54,318 bases of DNA from JBEVNR01 sp040507985 (GCA_040507985.1 JBEVNR010000033.1:1-54318); one strand, 5' to 3'; counted from the stretch's first letter, positions 17,611 to 26,504 are shown. Numbers and translations are program-made. Notes: a model not told the origin generated them from the letters alone.

Positions 17611-19383
17611 ATGAAAGACGGCCTTGCCGCCGAAGCCTATTTGCTGCCGTACTTCGCCGGGCGTGATTCCTGCGACGACGCGGAAGGGAAAGCGGCGCGC
17701 GCGACGGGTTTTCCGATATGGAACGCACGGGAGCTTCCCGAAGAAAACGCCGCCCTGCAATTAATTCGGTTGCGGCGAACCGCGCGCGACTATGCCACGC
17801 GCGGATATTTCCCCGTCGCGCTCGACGGCAACGCGCTCTATCTGGCGACGTGTCGCGCGACGCCGGCGTTTTTCGCCGACACTCAACAATCCTACGCTCC
17901 CCTATCGTGCCGTTTCGTCATCGCGTCGCCGAAAAGGCTACACGCCGCGCGCGTTCTCGCCTTTCGCGACAAAGCCGCCGATAGCGCCGCGCACGCCTTG
18001 CTAAAAAAATCGCCGCACGCTTCCGCCTACCGCCCGGCGTTCGGGAAAAGGCTATACGAAAAAATACTGGCCGCCGCCATGCTTGCCTGTCTTTTTTTGT
18101 CGTGGGAAGATTTTTACGCCGCCCTCTCCTACGCGGCCTTCGCGACATTCTCCCTGGCGCTTACCCTGAAAACCGGACTGTTCGTCATAGGAACGCGCGC
18201 CTTTCGCCGCGCGGCGCGGGAAGAGGCCACGGGCGATGACGACGCGTTGCCCGTCTATTCCGTGATCGTTCCGCTCTATCGCGAAGCGGCGGTCGTGCCC
18301 TCGCTGGTGGCGGCCTTACGGCGTTTGCGCTATCCGCCGGAAAAACTGGACCTCCATTTGCTGGCGGAAGAGGACGACGCAGAAACGCAGGACGCGCTGG
18401 CGAAGGAAGAGTTGCCGGGATACATGTCCATCACGACGATTCCCCCTTCCGAGCCGCGCACCAAGCCCAAGGCATGCAACTTCGCCTTGCCCTTCCTGCG
18501 CGGGGAGCGCGTGACGATTTTCGACGCGGAGGACGATCCCCACCCCGACCACTTGCGCGCCGCTGCCGCCGCGTTCGCGTCCGACGAGAAAAAAAGCCTC
18601 TATGCCTTGCAAGGGAGGCTGCATTTTTCCAACGCGCGCGACAATTACCTGACCCATTGGTTTGCCTTGGAATATGCCGCCCATTTCGACGCGCTGCTAT
18701 GGGGAATGCAACGGCTCGACCTTCCCGTCGCGCTGGGCGGCACCAGCAACCATTTCCGCTACCGCGACCTCACCTCCATGGGCGGATGGGACCCGTACAA
18801 CGTCACCGAAGACGCCGACGTCGGCATGCGCGTCTACCGGCGCCGAAAGAAAACGCGCGTCCTTTTCGCCGTCACCGAAGAACGGGCGCCGAAAGAGGTC
18901 GCAATATGGCTTAAGCAACGTTCGCGCTGGATAAAGGGACACCTGCAAACGTCGATGGTGCATTCGCGAAAGCCTCGCGCCGTCGTTAAACGCATGGGCA
19001 TATGGCGCTTTTTGGGAATGCACGCGTTTCTTTCCATGCCGGCGGCGGTATATTTGCTGTTCCCCTGGCCGCTTGCCGCATGGGGATGGAACGTCGGGGC
19101 GTGCGATTTTTCGGGCTGGTGCGAGCGCGCAAGCGGCGGCATTTCCTTCCATGCCGGCATGGCGCTGCTGGTGACCGGCACAGCGCTGCAATCGGCGATG
19201 GGCGTGTATGCGCATTGCCGATTTAAGGGAGCGTGGAGGCGTGACGCGAAAGGGTGCGCAAACGCCGCGCTCATGCCCTTATATACCCTGTTTCTCGTTC
19301 CCGCCGCCTATATGGCCCTGCGCGACCTCATCCTGGCGCCGTATAAATGGAACAAGACGCCGCACGAGGCGCCGCCGCCGTAA
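17611..19383 (+). CDS. Membrane glycosyltransferase, GT2 family (XagB/NfrB-like)
   Basis: Processive-type inner-membrane glycosyltransferase, probably for an exopolysaccharide. Residues about 1-140 form a soluble domain resembling the GspE N-terminal (MshEN-like) fold found in such proteins. Hydrophobic segments follow near 153-190. The GT-A domain has YSVIVPLYREA, FDAEDDPHPDHL (DXD), the TED motif (NVTEDADVGMR) and QRSRWIKGHLQT (Q-x-x-R-W), then three C-terminal membrane helices. 590 residues. All catalytic motifs are intact. It converges with cysE, whose stop lies 3 bp away. Sugar substrate cannot be deduced. Confidence 0.88.
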   Translation: MKDGLAAEAYLLPYFAGRDSCDDAEGKAARATGFPIWNARELPEENAALQLIRLRRTARDYATRGYFPVALDGNALYLATCRATPAFFADTQQSYAPLSCRFVIASPKRLHAARVLAFRDKAADSAAHALLKKSPHASAYRPAFGKRLYEKILAAAMLACLFLSWEDFYAALSYAAFATFSLALTLKTGLFVIGTRAFRRAAREEATGDDDALPVYSVIVPLYREAAVVPSLVAALRRLRYPPEKLDLHLLAEEDDAETQDALAKEELPGYMSITTIPPSEPRTKPKACNFALPFLRGERVTIFDAEDDPHPDHLRAAAAAFASDEKKSLYALQGRLHFSNARDNYLTHWFALEYAAHFDALLWGMQRLDLPVALGGTSNHFRYRDLTSMGGWDPYNVTEDADVGMRVYRRRKKTRVLFAVTEERAPKEVAIWLKQRSRWIKGHLQTSMVHSRKPRAVVKRMGIWRFLGMHAFLSMPAAVYLLFPWPLAAWGWNVGACDFSGWCERASGGISFHAGMALLVTGTALQSAMGVYAHCRFKGAWRRDAKGCANAALMPLYTLFLVPAAYMALRDLILAPYKWNKTPHEAPPP

Positions 19384-19385
19384 AA

Positions 19386-20033
19386 TTATATGTGATAATC
19401 GTCCGGACGTTGCGGCAACTTGCTTTTAATCGCGTCGATTTGGCGTTGCAGGGCCTTCAGTTCGACGAGCGTGGGGTCTTCGCACGTTTCCGCCGCATAG
19501 GCCACGAAATCTCCCGCACACGAGGTGGAGAGCGGCGCGCTCACCTGCCTGGCCGGCACCCCGACCATGGTGGCGCCTTCCGGCACGTCCTTCACCACCA
19601 CGGCGTTAGAGCCGATCTTGGCGCTTTTTCCGACGTATATCGGCCCCAGTATCTGCGCCCCGCACCCGATGATCGCGTTGTCGCCGACGGTGGGATGGCG
19701 CTTGCCGTCCTTCCAGCTCGTGCCGCCGAGCGTCACGCCGTGATAGATAGTGACGTCGTTTCCGACGACGGCGGTTTCGCCGATGACCACTCCCATGCCG
19801 TGATCGATGAAAAACCTTTCTCCGATCACCGCTCCCGGATGAATCTCCACGCCGGTGATCCATCTAGCGAGTTGGGAGAGAATGCGCGCGGTCAGGCGCA
19901 TTTTGCGCTTCCACAAGACGTGGGTCAGGCGGTGCGCCAAAATGGCGTGCAGCCCCGGATAGCAGAGCAGCACCTCCAGCCGATTGCGCGCCGCCGGGTC
20001 GCGCGAGAAATAAGAGTCTATGGTTTTAAACAT
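19386..20033 (-). CDS. cysE: Serine O-acetyltransferase (CysE, EpsC type)
   Basis: Transfers acetyl from acetyl-CoA to L-serine, the first step of cysteine synthesis. The left-handed beta-helix hexapeptide repeats (IHPGAVIGERFFIDHGMGVVI, then IIGCGAQILGPIYVGKSAKI) and the catalytic HGMG and YHGVTLGGTS blocks are intact. 215 residues fits the short EpsC-like form. Divergent from the hydrolase gene, with a 132-bp gap between. Confidence 0.92.
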   Translation of the reverse strand: MFKTIDSYFSRDPAARNRLEVLLCYPGLHAILAHRLTHVLWKRKMRLTARILSQLARWITGVEIHPGAVIGERFFIDHGMGVVIGETAVVGNDVTIYHGVTLGGTSWKDGKRHPTVGDNAIIGCGAQILGPIYVGKSAKIGSNAVVVKDVPEGATMVGVPARQVSAPLSTSCAGDFVAYAAETCEDPTLVELKALQRQIDAIKSKLPQRPDDYHI

Positions 20034-20165
20034 CGAAAAAACGGCTTACGTCGGGTTAACTCCGCAAAAATACGCGCCCCGGCGCGAAAAGCCAACGAAA
20101 TTCCGATTCACAAACCGCCCTTTTCCGTTTACAGTGCGAACAATTTTTCCACAAGGTGTTGTTCC

Positions 20166-20888
20166 ATGCCCGAAATCATATTTAACGGTCCGGACGGAAG
20201 GCTCGAAGGTCGCTACGTCGATTCCTTCCATAAGGAAAACAACGAGTTTGCCAACGCCCCCGTTGCGCTGATATTGCATCCGCATCCGCTGCATGGGGGA
20301 ACGATGAACAACAAGGTCGTCTACAGGCTGTACCAAACCTTCGCGCGGTGCGGATTCTCCGTGTTTCGATTTAATTTCAGGGGAGTGGGGCGCTCGCAAG
20401 GGGAATACGACCATGGCGTAGGCGAATTAAGCGACGCGGCCGCCGCGCTCGATTGGCTGCAACGCCAAAACCAAACGGCGTCCGGCTGCTGGGTGGCCGG
20501 GTTTTCGTTCGGCGCATGGATCGCCTTGCAGCTATTAATGCGTCGTCCGGAAATTAAGCGCTTCATTGCGGTGGCGCCGCCGGCGGTCAACATGGATTTT
20601 TCCTTCCTTTCCCCTTGTCCCGCTTCCGGATTGGTCGTGCAAGGCACGCAAGACGCCGTCGTCAAGGAAGCGGACGTGCGGAAATTGTCGGAAAAAATGC
20701 GTTCCCAACCCATTCACACCGACTACCGCACGATTGAGGGCGCCGATCATTTCTTTAAAGAAAAGGGCGAGGAATTCGACGCGGAAATAGAGGCGTACGT
20801 GCGCGGGGTGCTGGCGGAGGAAAATCTTTCCTTCGACGGCGACGCCGCAGGCGACAAAAGACGGCGCATGGTGATGAAAAATTCGTGA
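20166..20888 (+). CDS. Alpha/beta hydrolase (dienelactone-hydrolase-like)
   Basis: Cytosolic serine hydrolase of about 240 residues. The oxyanion strand HPHPLHGGTMNNKV, the FNFRGVGRSQG turn, the nucleophile elbow GFSFG, a late Asp (GTQDAVV) and catalytic His (EGADHFF) are in order, as in the DUF/YfhR-like group often annotated 'alpha/beta hydrolase'. The frame is open further upstream, but the ATG at 20166 has a nearby AAGG and the conserved N-terminus. The stop overlaps the next gene's GTG by 4 bases. Substrate unknown. Confidence 0.85.
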   Translation: MPEIIFNGPDGRLEGRYVDSFHKENNEFANAPVALILHPHPLHGGTMNNKVVYRLYQTFARCGFSVFRFNFRGVGRSQGEYDHGVGELSDAAAALDWLQRQNQTASGCWVAGFSFGAWIALQLLMRRPEIKRFIAVAPPAVNMDFSFLSPCPASGLVVQGTQDAVVKEADVRKLSEKMRSQPIHTDYRTIEGADHFFKEKGEEFDAEIEAYVRGVLAEENLSFDGDAAGDKRRRMVMKNS

Positions 20889-21391
20889 TCGTTTCTTTCC
20901 CGGGCGGCCCGGTATGGAGCGCGCTGGAAGTTGCGTTGGCCCGAGAAGACGTTACGCGCGGCGATTCGCCTTATCGATTGGAGGATAGGGGAGACGTCGT
21001 CGCCTTGCTTTCCGAAAAATGCGGGGAAGTTATTCTCGTCGCAATACAGAAACCTATTGCGATTCATGACGCCGCCTCGTTGATGGCTCAGGCCTTGCGG
21101 CATGCGAACGAAGAAATCGGCGCACGCTTTGAGCCTGCCGAACGGCGAATCGTCACGCCGGAGGGAGCGCACGTTCCGTTGACCGAAATGGAGTGCCGGT
21201 TGCTCGCCGCGCTGCCGGAAAACGACGTCGCCGGCGCTCTGGCCGTCGCCGCCTTCGGTCGCGACGACGACTACGTGCGCGGAAAGTTGCGCAGCGCCTT
21301 TTATCGCTTGCGGCAGAAATGCGCCGAGCACGGAATTCTCCATTTCCCTCCCGCCAGGCACGCCATAAAGGATGACGTTCGCCGCAGGTAG
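20885..21391 (+). CDS. Small protein with winged-helix-like C-terminus
   Basis: 168 residues, GTG start overlapping the hydrolase stop (GTGA), so translation is coupled. The N-terminal 90 residues are unrecognised. Residues about 105-150 (RRIVTPEGAHVPLTEMECRL, then a helix-turn with LRSAFYRLRQK) resemble the OmpR-type winged helix that reads '...G..V.LT..E..LL..L'. A DNA-binding role is inferred, not shown. No receiver domain and no membrane segment. Confidence 0.6.
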   Translation: MIVSFPGGPVWSALEVALAREDVTRGDSPYRLEDRGDVVALLSEKCGEVILVAIQKPIAIHDAASLMAQALRHANEEIGARFEPAERRIVTPEGAHVPLTEMECRLLAALPENDVAGALAVAAFGRDDDYVRGKLRSAFYRLRQKCAEHGILHFPPARHAIKDDVRRR

Positions 21392-21411
21392 GGTTATGCA
21401 AGGTTTAATGA

Positions 21412-21449
21412 ATCAACGACCGTTGCCTTTAGGTAACGGCCGTTGATTG
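21412..21449. terminator. Inverted repeat between convergent genes
   Basis: Arms AATCAACGACCGTTGCC and GGTAACGGCCGTTGATT pair with only two mismatches over 17 bp around a 4-base loop. It overlaps the last codons of the minus-strand methyltransferase and follows the plus-strand winged-helix gene. It lacks a clear T-run, so termination is plausible but not certain. Confidence 0.5.
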
Positions 21450-22718
21450 CCGATAAAACAGAGACGCTATCTCTACGTGCGGCGTTTGATAAAACTGGTC
21501 GACGGGAACGGCCTCAAGCAACCTATATCCCGCTTCGATTAAAATGCGCGCGTCGCGTTCAAAGGAAATGAGATCGCACGAGATCATGACGACGCGTCCC
21601 ACGCCGCTTCCGGCGAGGCGTCGCGTTTGCGGCTCCGCGCCGTTTCGCGGAGGATTGACGCATGCCCCGTCCACATGGCGCAGTTCGTCCTCGCGTAGGG
21701 GATCGACGTACAGGTCGCGACAATGTACCGACATTTTTCCCGAAGACAAAAATCGACGTGCGGCGTCGTGGGCGCAAGCGACGGCGGCGGCGTCGCCCTC
21801 ATAGGCCGCCACCGTGCCGACGCGTTCAGCCAAGGCAAAGGCGTAATTGCCGTATCCGCTATATAAATCAACGACGCGCTCGCAATTCGCGAGCCGGGAC
21901 GCCGCAAACCCGGCGAGAAACAGCCGCCCTTCTTCCGTCGCCTGAGAAAATCCTCCGGGAGGCACGCGGACGCGCACGCTTCCGCAACGCGCCGTTGGGG
22001 AATGTTCTCCGACGTAAATCGGCGTCGGCGCTTCGCCTTCCTTTTCGCAGAGGCTAAGGCGGCATAAATGCTGCGCCGAAAACGCCAAAAGCTTTTCCTT
22101 ATCCGATGGATGAAGCGGTTTTTTTAGGGACATCGTCGCGTCCATGCCTTCGTCGAACGACGCCAACCCTATTGACGACAAGCGGCCGGGGTTTTTGAGG
22201 TTTTCACATAGCTCCTTCCATAAGGAAAGCGAGCGCGTAATGGAGGGAACGCACACGAGGCATTCCGTCGCCGCCGTAACGTCGGCGCTTTTTGCGGCGT
22301 AAAACCCTATCGACACGGCGCCTTTGACGACGCTCACGTGAAAGCGCGCGCGGGTTCGGGCGCCGTATCCCATTGAGACGATGGGCATGACGGCGCCTTT
22401 CTCCGCGCCCAATCGCGCACACGCGTCGCCAAGCAAGCTTCGTTTAAAATGGAGGTAGGTTTCCGTATTTAGGTGCTGCAAGCCGCACCCGCCGCACGCG
22501 CCGAATTGCGGGCATTCCGGCGCTTTGCGAAGGGACGAGGGAGAAACGAGAGCGACGATCTCCGCGCGGTTTCCCTTGTCGGACGCGCGCAACGTCGCTT
22601 CGTCGCCCGGGCACGCATAGGGCACGTAATATTTTTTGCCGTTCCATAGCGCGACGCCGTCTCCGCGCGGGGAAAGACGCTCGACGGTTACGGTGAAAAA
22701 TCCATCCGAGACGTTCAT
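21429..22718 (-). CDS. Class I SAM-dependent RNA m5U methyltransferase (TrmA/RlmD family)
   Basis: Methylates C5 of a uridine in tRNA or 23S rRNA. An N-terminal TRAM-like domain (VTVERLSPRGDGVAL) is followed by an iron-sulfur cysteine cluster (CPQFGACGGCGLQHL plus CLVC further on), the SAM-binding VDLYSGYGNYAFAL, and the catalytic Cys in MISCDLISFERD. The usual DPPR motif reads NPPR here. 429 residues. Its ATG overlaps the tadA stop by 4 bases, so truA-tadA-this gene form a run of RNA-modifying enzymes. RlmD is the most likely subfamily because of the TRAM and Fe-S parts. Confidence 0.85.
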   Translation of the reverse strand: MNVSDGFFTVTVERLSPRGDGVALWNGKKYYVPYACPGDEATLRASDKGNRAEIVALVSPSSLRKAPECPQFGACGGCGLQHLNTETYLHFKRSLLGDACARLGAEKGAVMPIVSMGYGARTRARFHVSVVKGAVSIGFYAAKSADVTAATECLVCVPSITRSLSLWKELCENLKNPGRLSSIGLASFDEGMDATMSLKKPLHPSDKEKLLAFSAQHLCRLSLCEKEGEAPTPIYVGEHSPTARCGSVRVRVPPGGFSQATEEGRLFLAGFAASRLANCERVVDLYSGYGNYAFALAERVGTVAAYEGDAAAVACAHDAARRFLSSGKMSVHCRDLYVDPLREDELRHVDGACVNPPRNGAEPQTRRLAGSGVGRVVMISCDLISFERDARILIEAGYRLLEAVPVDQFYQTPHVEIASLFYRQSTAVT

Positions 22719-23173
22719 GTCGTTATGCTCCCGCGTTGGCGGCGCCGACGTTCACGGAAAAACGTCGAGAGCGCGGCGGCGCATTTTTTTTCCAGCAGCC
22801 CGCCATAGACTTCCGGAACGTGAAAACAGGTTTTTTGCCGAAAAATTTGCGCCCCGGATTCCGTTCCTCCGCCCTTGACGTCATAGGCGCCGAAATAGAC
22901 GCGACGAATGCGGGCAAACGACAAGGCTTGCGCGCACATGGGGCATGGCTCGAGCGTAACATATATGTCGCAATACGGCAGGCGGTCGCTTTTCAAAAAC
23001 GCGCAGGCGCGGCGCAGGGCGACGATTTCGGCGTGGGCGGAAGGATCGCGGCCCGTGCGCGTCGCGTTATGTCCGCGCGCGATTTCTTTGCCCGCAGAGG
23101 AGACGACGACGGCCCCGACGGGAATTTCTCCCGCGTCTTCGGCTCGCCGCGCCTCTTCCAATGCCGCTTCCAT
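22715..23173 (-). CDS. tadA: tRNA-specific adenosine deaminase (TadA)
   Basis: Deaminates A34 to inosine in tRNA-Arg(ACG). Zinc and catalytic residues are intact: H47-A-E49 (PSAHAEIVAL) and C77-P-M-C80 (EPCPMCAQAL), with EIPVGAVVV near the start. I chose the ATG at 23171-23173, which gives the usual short N-terminus; an earlier ATG at 23225 would overlap truA by 35 bases. The substrate tRNA-Arg(ACG) is itself in this window at 34984-35060. Confidence 0.9.
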   Translation of the reverse strand: MEAALEEARRAEDAGEIPVGAVVVSSAGKEIARGHNATRTGRDPSAHAEIVALRRACAFLKSDRLPYCDIYVTLEPCPMCAQALSFARIRRVYFGAYDVKGGGTESGAQIFRQKTCFHVPEVYGGLLEKKCAAALSTFFRERRRRQRGSITT

Positions 23174-23192
23174 ATGCAAAAGTTGAGGAGAG

Positions 23193-23969
23193 CTACGGAG
23201 CGTCACGGAAAATTTCCCGTTCTTCATATTCGGCGCGAACGAAATATAGTCCGCAGGCCGGAGCGGTCGGGCCGGCGGCGGCGCGTTTTTTCGCGGCAAG
23301 GACGTCGGTTATCCACGCGACGTTGCGTGCGCCCCTGCCGATTTCGGTTAAGGAGCCGACGATGATGCGCACCATATGGTGTAAAAAAGACGGCGCCTCC
23401 ACTTGAAAACGGACGAACGCGCCTCCGCCGCGCCCTTCGGTTTCCACGCGCAGCGACGTTAAGGTTTTTACGGGAGACTTCGCCTGGCATTCGCTGTCGC
23501 GGAATGAGGTGAAATCGTGCCTTCCCGTTAAAACAGCGGCGGCGTCCCGCATCGCATTAACGCATAGGGGTACATGAAGCTCCCACGCCCGACCGCGAAG
23601 CAACGGCGCGCCGGCGCGCCGACAAAACATGTCATACCGATATATGCGTTTCGTGCAGGAAAAGCGGGCGTGAAAATCGTCCGATATTTTTCTCGCGGAC
23701 AATATGGCGACGGGATGCGGCCTAAGGTGGGCGTTCAGCGCGTCCCTTACCGTCTCTTCCGCATACTCCCTCGGCAAGTCGACGTGAAATACCTGCCCTT
23801 CGGCATGCACCCCGGCGTCCGTCCTGCCCGAGGCGAAAGCACGGACGTCGGCGCCGCAAAAGCGCCTGACGGCGTTTTCAATGGCTTCTTGCACGCTTGG
23901 AGCGCCGGATTGCCGTTGCCATCCGTTAAAGGGGGAGCCGTCATATTCGACGACGCATACATAGCGCAT
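23193..23969 (-). CDS. truA: tRNA pseudouridine synthase A (TruA)
   Basis: Makes pseudouridine at positions 38-40 of tRNA anticodon arms. Catalytic Asp is D51 in SGRTDAGVHA; other family blocks are YDGSPFNGWQRQ, FHARFSCTKRIYRY and FLHHMVRIIVGSL. From the ATG at 23967-23969 (MRYVCVVEYDG) it has 258 residues, the normal size; the frame is open 37 codons further upstream, but the conserved start is here. tadA begins 19 bp downstream. Confidence 0.94.
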   Translation of the reverse strand: MRYVCVVEYDGSPFNGWQRQSGAPSVQEAIENAVRRFCGADVRAFASGRTDAGVHAEGQVFHVDLPREYAEETVRDALNAHLRPHPVAILSARKISDDFHARFSCTKRIYRYDMFCRRAGAPLLRGRAWELHVPLCVNAMRDAAAVLTGRHDFTSFRDSECQAKSPVKTLTSLRVETEGRGGGAFVRFQVEAPSFLHHMVRIIVGSLTEIGRGARNVAWITDVLAAKKRAAAGPTAPACGLYFVRAEYEEREIFRDAP

Positions 23970-24107
23970 AGCATTAAGAACGGAATATAACATCGAACCG
24001 AAACGTTTTTCTTTTTTACTTTTTAAAAAAGAAAATGTCAAAAACCTTGCGTGGTACGTCATTAAAGCGATAGCGAGCAAACCGGCAACAACAAGAAAAT
24101 TGATGCA

Positions 24108-24767
24108 TTAATCGTTGCTTTGCCTCCTCTTTCGTCCGCAACAGCATCGCAAACAGCATGCTAAGCTAAGCAGAATACATATAAGAATAGCGATTAAGCC
24201 GATGATGAACAGAACCTGAATGACGTAATATTGAATTTCGGTCAAGTATATTCGATGAAAGGCGATGGACGTAAGCCATTGTTTCGGCTCGTCTTCGCAA
24301 AATTGCTTGAGCAGGTCGAAGGCGGTGGAATTCACGAAAACGGCTTTGGTAGTTTCGGACGTCATGTCGACGTAAGTGAGGTTCAGGCTATCGGCGGCAA
24401 AAACGGGATAGGGATCGGAAACGGACGTCATGTCGCCGACGCCGGCCGTTAGGGTAAAAGCATCATCGGCCGTTTTATTTTTGGCGGAAGAGATTTTTCC
24501 TCGACATGCGCGAGAAGGGTTGCATTCCGTGACGTTACATTTGCAGGTAAATTGTAGCGCGATCGGATAAGCGGAAAACGCGTCCCTTCCCCATCCGTCG
24601 GCGCAAAGCAGTTCTCCTACGCGATGCGAAAATCGCACGGCGACGGTTATGTTGGTCGCTTCTCCTTCGATAGGGTCAAGGATGCGCTCAATGCTGAGGT
24701 CGACGGGTTTGGCGGCCAAAGAAGCCGTAACCCATAGCGACCCCAGGAAAAGAACGGACGGACGCAT
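24108..24767 (-). CDS. Orphan type I membrane protein with cysteine-rich tail
   Basis: 219 residues, no family recognised. Seen: a signal peptide (about residues 1-18, ending SLAA); an extracytoplasmic domain (19-178) with six Cys (55, 75, 77, 82, 88, 157) and five N-x-S/T sequons (N39, N78, N97, N129, N146); one transmembrane helix (about 180-203); and a short tail with clustered Cys (204-210) followed by GRKRRQSND. This topology is that of a eukaryotic receptor-like surface protein with a palmitoylation-type tail, odd for a bacterium. A motif SLNLTYVDMT (127-136) recurs as SRLDLSYHDLT in the neighbour at 25217-26296. A sigma70-like promoter lies about 90 bp upstream; no SD precedes the ATG. 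More AT-rich than the core genes. Confidence 0.7.
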   Translation of the reverse strand: MRPSVLFLGSLWVTASLAAKPVDLSIERILDPIEGEATNITVAVRFSHRVGELLCADGWGRDAFSAYPIALQFTCKCNVTECNPSRACRGKISSAKNKTADDAFTLTAGVGDMTSVSDPYPVFAADSLNLTYVDMTSETTKAVFVNSTAFDLLKQFCEDEPKQWLTSIAFHRIYLTEIQYYVIQVLFIIGLIAILICILLSLACCLRCCCGRKRRQSND

Positions 24768-24854
24768 AGTAACGAAAGGTGGAAACCCGAGATGCGATGT
24801 GCGTAGCTATGCGCAAGCGAGGCTATAGACGAAGTAAGTGAAGATGATGAAACC

Positions 24855-24883
24855 ACTATACCAAATAGCGGAATGAGCGGCAA
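24855..24883 (-). promoter_or_regulatory. Sigma70-type promoter of the 24108-24767 gene
   Basis: On the minus strand TTGCCG (24878-24883) and TATAGT (24855-24860) are spaced by exactly 17 bp. The inferred transcript starts near 24848 and has a leader of about 80 nt before the ATG at 24767. Confidence 0.55.
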
Positions 24884-25216
24884 ATTATTAAAATCCGTGC
24901 CGCCGCCATTTGCTTAAGCGCGCCGTGCGCATGCGTCACCGCGAATCCCCTAAATTTCCCCTCGCCCTCGTCCTCGCGTGAGTCATGCCGCTATTTTTTT
25001 TAATCAAAGTCTATTTACGCTGCGCTTTTAATAATCTCCCTTACTCACCGTTTGGTTATCAAGAAATCCTTACAAGAAGGGTTTACGGCGAGCAAGGGGA
25101 ATTATTATAAGCGAACGCAACGCATCGACGTTGCGTTTTAGTCATTAAAGGTTGCTTATGTAAATTCCCGTGAGGAAATACCGGACGATAGCATAAGATG
25201 CAGACGAAGAACGCGC
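24884..25216. other. AT-rich gap between the two surface-protein genes
   Basis: About 330 bp with no coding frame I would defend. It contains the perfect 9-bp stem AACGCAACG/CGTTGCGTT at 25114-25137 (loop CATCGA), placed about 80 bp beyond the end of the 25217-26296 gene, where its terminator would be expected, although the T-run lies on the opposite strand. Confidence 0.45.
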
Positions 25217-26296
25217 TTACCGTAGCAAGCGCAGCGGAAGCGCCCACAATATCGGCGTTAAAGCGAACGTCACCGAAGCGCGCAGGGAGAGAGCGGCGCC
25301 GAAGGAGGAGCTGCCGTTACGTCTGGAAGTCGGGCGCGCGTTCGCCGAAGTGGGAGCGGCGCTTCCTGTCGGGGTTGTTATCGTAAAGGATGACGTAGGC
25401 ATGCGGGTTTCGGTCGTCGTGGCATTGGCGGTTGCGTTGCGAGAGGCGGAGGACGTCGGGCGCGGCGCGGAAGAAACGGTGGAGGAAGGTGCGGAAAAGC
25501 ATTTTTCCACTTCCGGATTTGAGGCAAAGTAAAGGAGCGTGCTGCCCGTAACTTCCACAACTTTTCTGAACTGCGCCTTTTCCCGCTCTCCTATCTCGAT
25601 TGATGTGCCGAAAGGGGCTTTGGTTCCCGGGGGAACGGCGCCTTCATCCACTCTCTTTTCTCCCCAAAGGGCAATGACATACGGTCCGTTCGGATCAAAC
25701 GGAAGCAGCGCGACGCCAAGCGTTTCGTTGGTATGGGGAGTAAAGAAGGGTACGCCTTTGTCGCTTGGAATAAGCACGACGACGGTGCGCGTAAATGGGT
25801 AAATGCCAAGCGGAACGCGAACGAGTTTTTTGTCTTTGCCTGCGATCATTTGTGCCATGTCGTTTAGATTGTGAGCGGAGGGAGCCAGACGAAGCAGGTC
25901 CAAAAGAGCGTCGGAGGAGGTCGCGCGTTCGGTAAGGTCGTGATAGGACAAGTCGAGACGGGACAAGATGAATGCGTCCTCCATGTCGTCGCTTCTGCGT
26001 TGCAAAGGATTCACCTTGAACCCTGCCTGGACCACTATCTTGCTTTCTCCGGAAATAACGTTGCCGTAGAATGTGCCGTTATAGCGTTGGCCCGCGCCGA
26101 GGTACTCGGGGTCGACGAAACTTTCGCTAAAGCGTAAGGAATCGCCGCGAAAGAGAAATGCCTTATCGTCGGTTGCATTCGGCAATATCACCAGCGTATA
26201 GTCTTTTGCTATTCCGTCGCATGAAGCGGCGTTGGCGCCTGACCCGCAGAACGCCGGCAAAAGGGAAAGAAGCGAGACTAGCCGCAAGAGCTTCAT
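25217..26296 (-). CDS. Orphan secreted protein with Ser/Thr stalk and GPI/CTERM-like tail
   Basis: 359 residues from the ATG at 26294-26296; no family recognised. Seen: signal peptide (1-23, ending ANA), an ectodomain (about 25-265) with sequons N40, N73 and N190, a Ser/Thr/Ala-rich stalk (268-331) with N287, N291 and N327, and a terminal hydrophobic stretch (332-359) ending in basic residues with nothing beyond. In eukaryotes this order is that of a GPI-anchored protein; in bacteria a GlyGly/PEP-CTERM-type sorting signal is the alternative. The longer frame to an ATG at 26425 is rejected because that ATG lies in the -10 element of a strong promoter (26424-26451). Shares a motif with the 24108-24767 protein. 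Confidence 0.7.
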   Translation of the reverse strand: MKLLRLVSLLSLLPAFCGSGANAASCDGIAKDYTLVILPNATDDKAFLFRGDSLRFSESFVDPEYLGAGQRYNGTFYGNVISGESKIVVQAGFKVNPLQRRSDDMEDAFILSRLDLSYHDLTERATSSDALLDLLRLAPSAHNLNDMAQMIAGKDKKLVRVPLGIYPFTRTVVVLIPSDKGVPFFTPHTNETLGVALLPFDPNGPYVIALWGEKRVDEGAVPPGTKAPFGTSIEIGEREKAQFRKVVEVTGSTLLYFASNPEVEKCFSAPSSTVSSAPRPTSSASRNATANATTTETRMPTSSFTITTPTGSAAPTSANARPTSRRNGSSSFGAALSLRASVTFALTPILWALPLRLLR

Positions 26297-26423
26297 CGTG
26301 GCGAAGGCGCGTGATTGGACTTGGATGTGCGAAAGTCGTGAGGGGGTGAAAGCGCTAAAGAAAAAAGCGTGTCGAAAGAAGACGAGGGGCGAGTGTACAC
26401 AAAATTTACCAAAAGGTATTTTC

Positions 26424-26451
26424 ATTATACCACTTATAGTAAAAAAATCAA
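26424..26451 (-). promoter_or_regulatory. Strong sigma70-type promoter of the 25217-26296 gene
   Basis: On the minus strand TTGATT (26446-26451), 16-bp spacer, TATAAT (26424-26429, consensus). The transcript would start near 26417, leaving a leader of about 120 nt to the ATG at 26296. This fixes the start choice for the gene. Confidence 0.7.
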
Positions 26452-26504
26452 TATGCCGTCTTTATCCTCAATCCAATCCACAATAGATACGTTATCCAAA
26501 GCTC

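Noticed and set aside
19347..20165. Long upstream extension of the hydrolase frame, antisense to cysE
   Set aside because: The extra residues are low-complexity Arg-rich and antisense to a clear cysE; the hydrolase has its own SD and family start at 20166.
26297..26425. N-terminal extension of the GPI/CTERM-like protein to an ATG at 26425
   Set aside because: That ATG lies within the -10 hexamer of the promoter at 26424-26451, and the internal ATG at 26296 opens directly into a good signal peptide.
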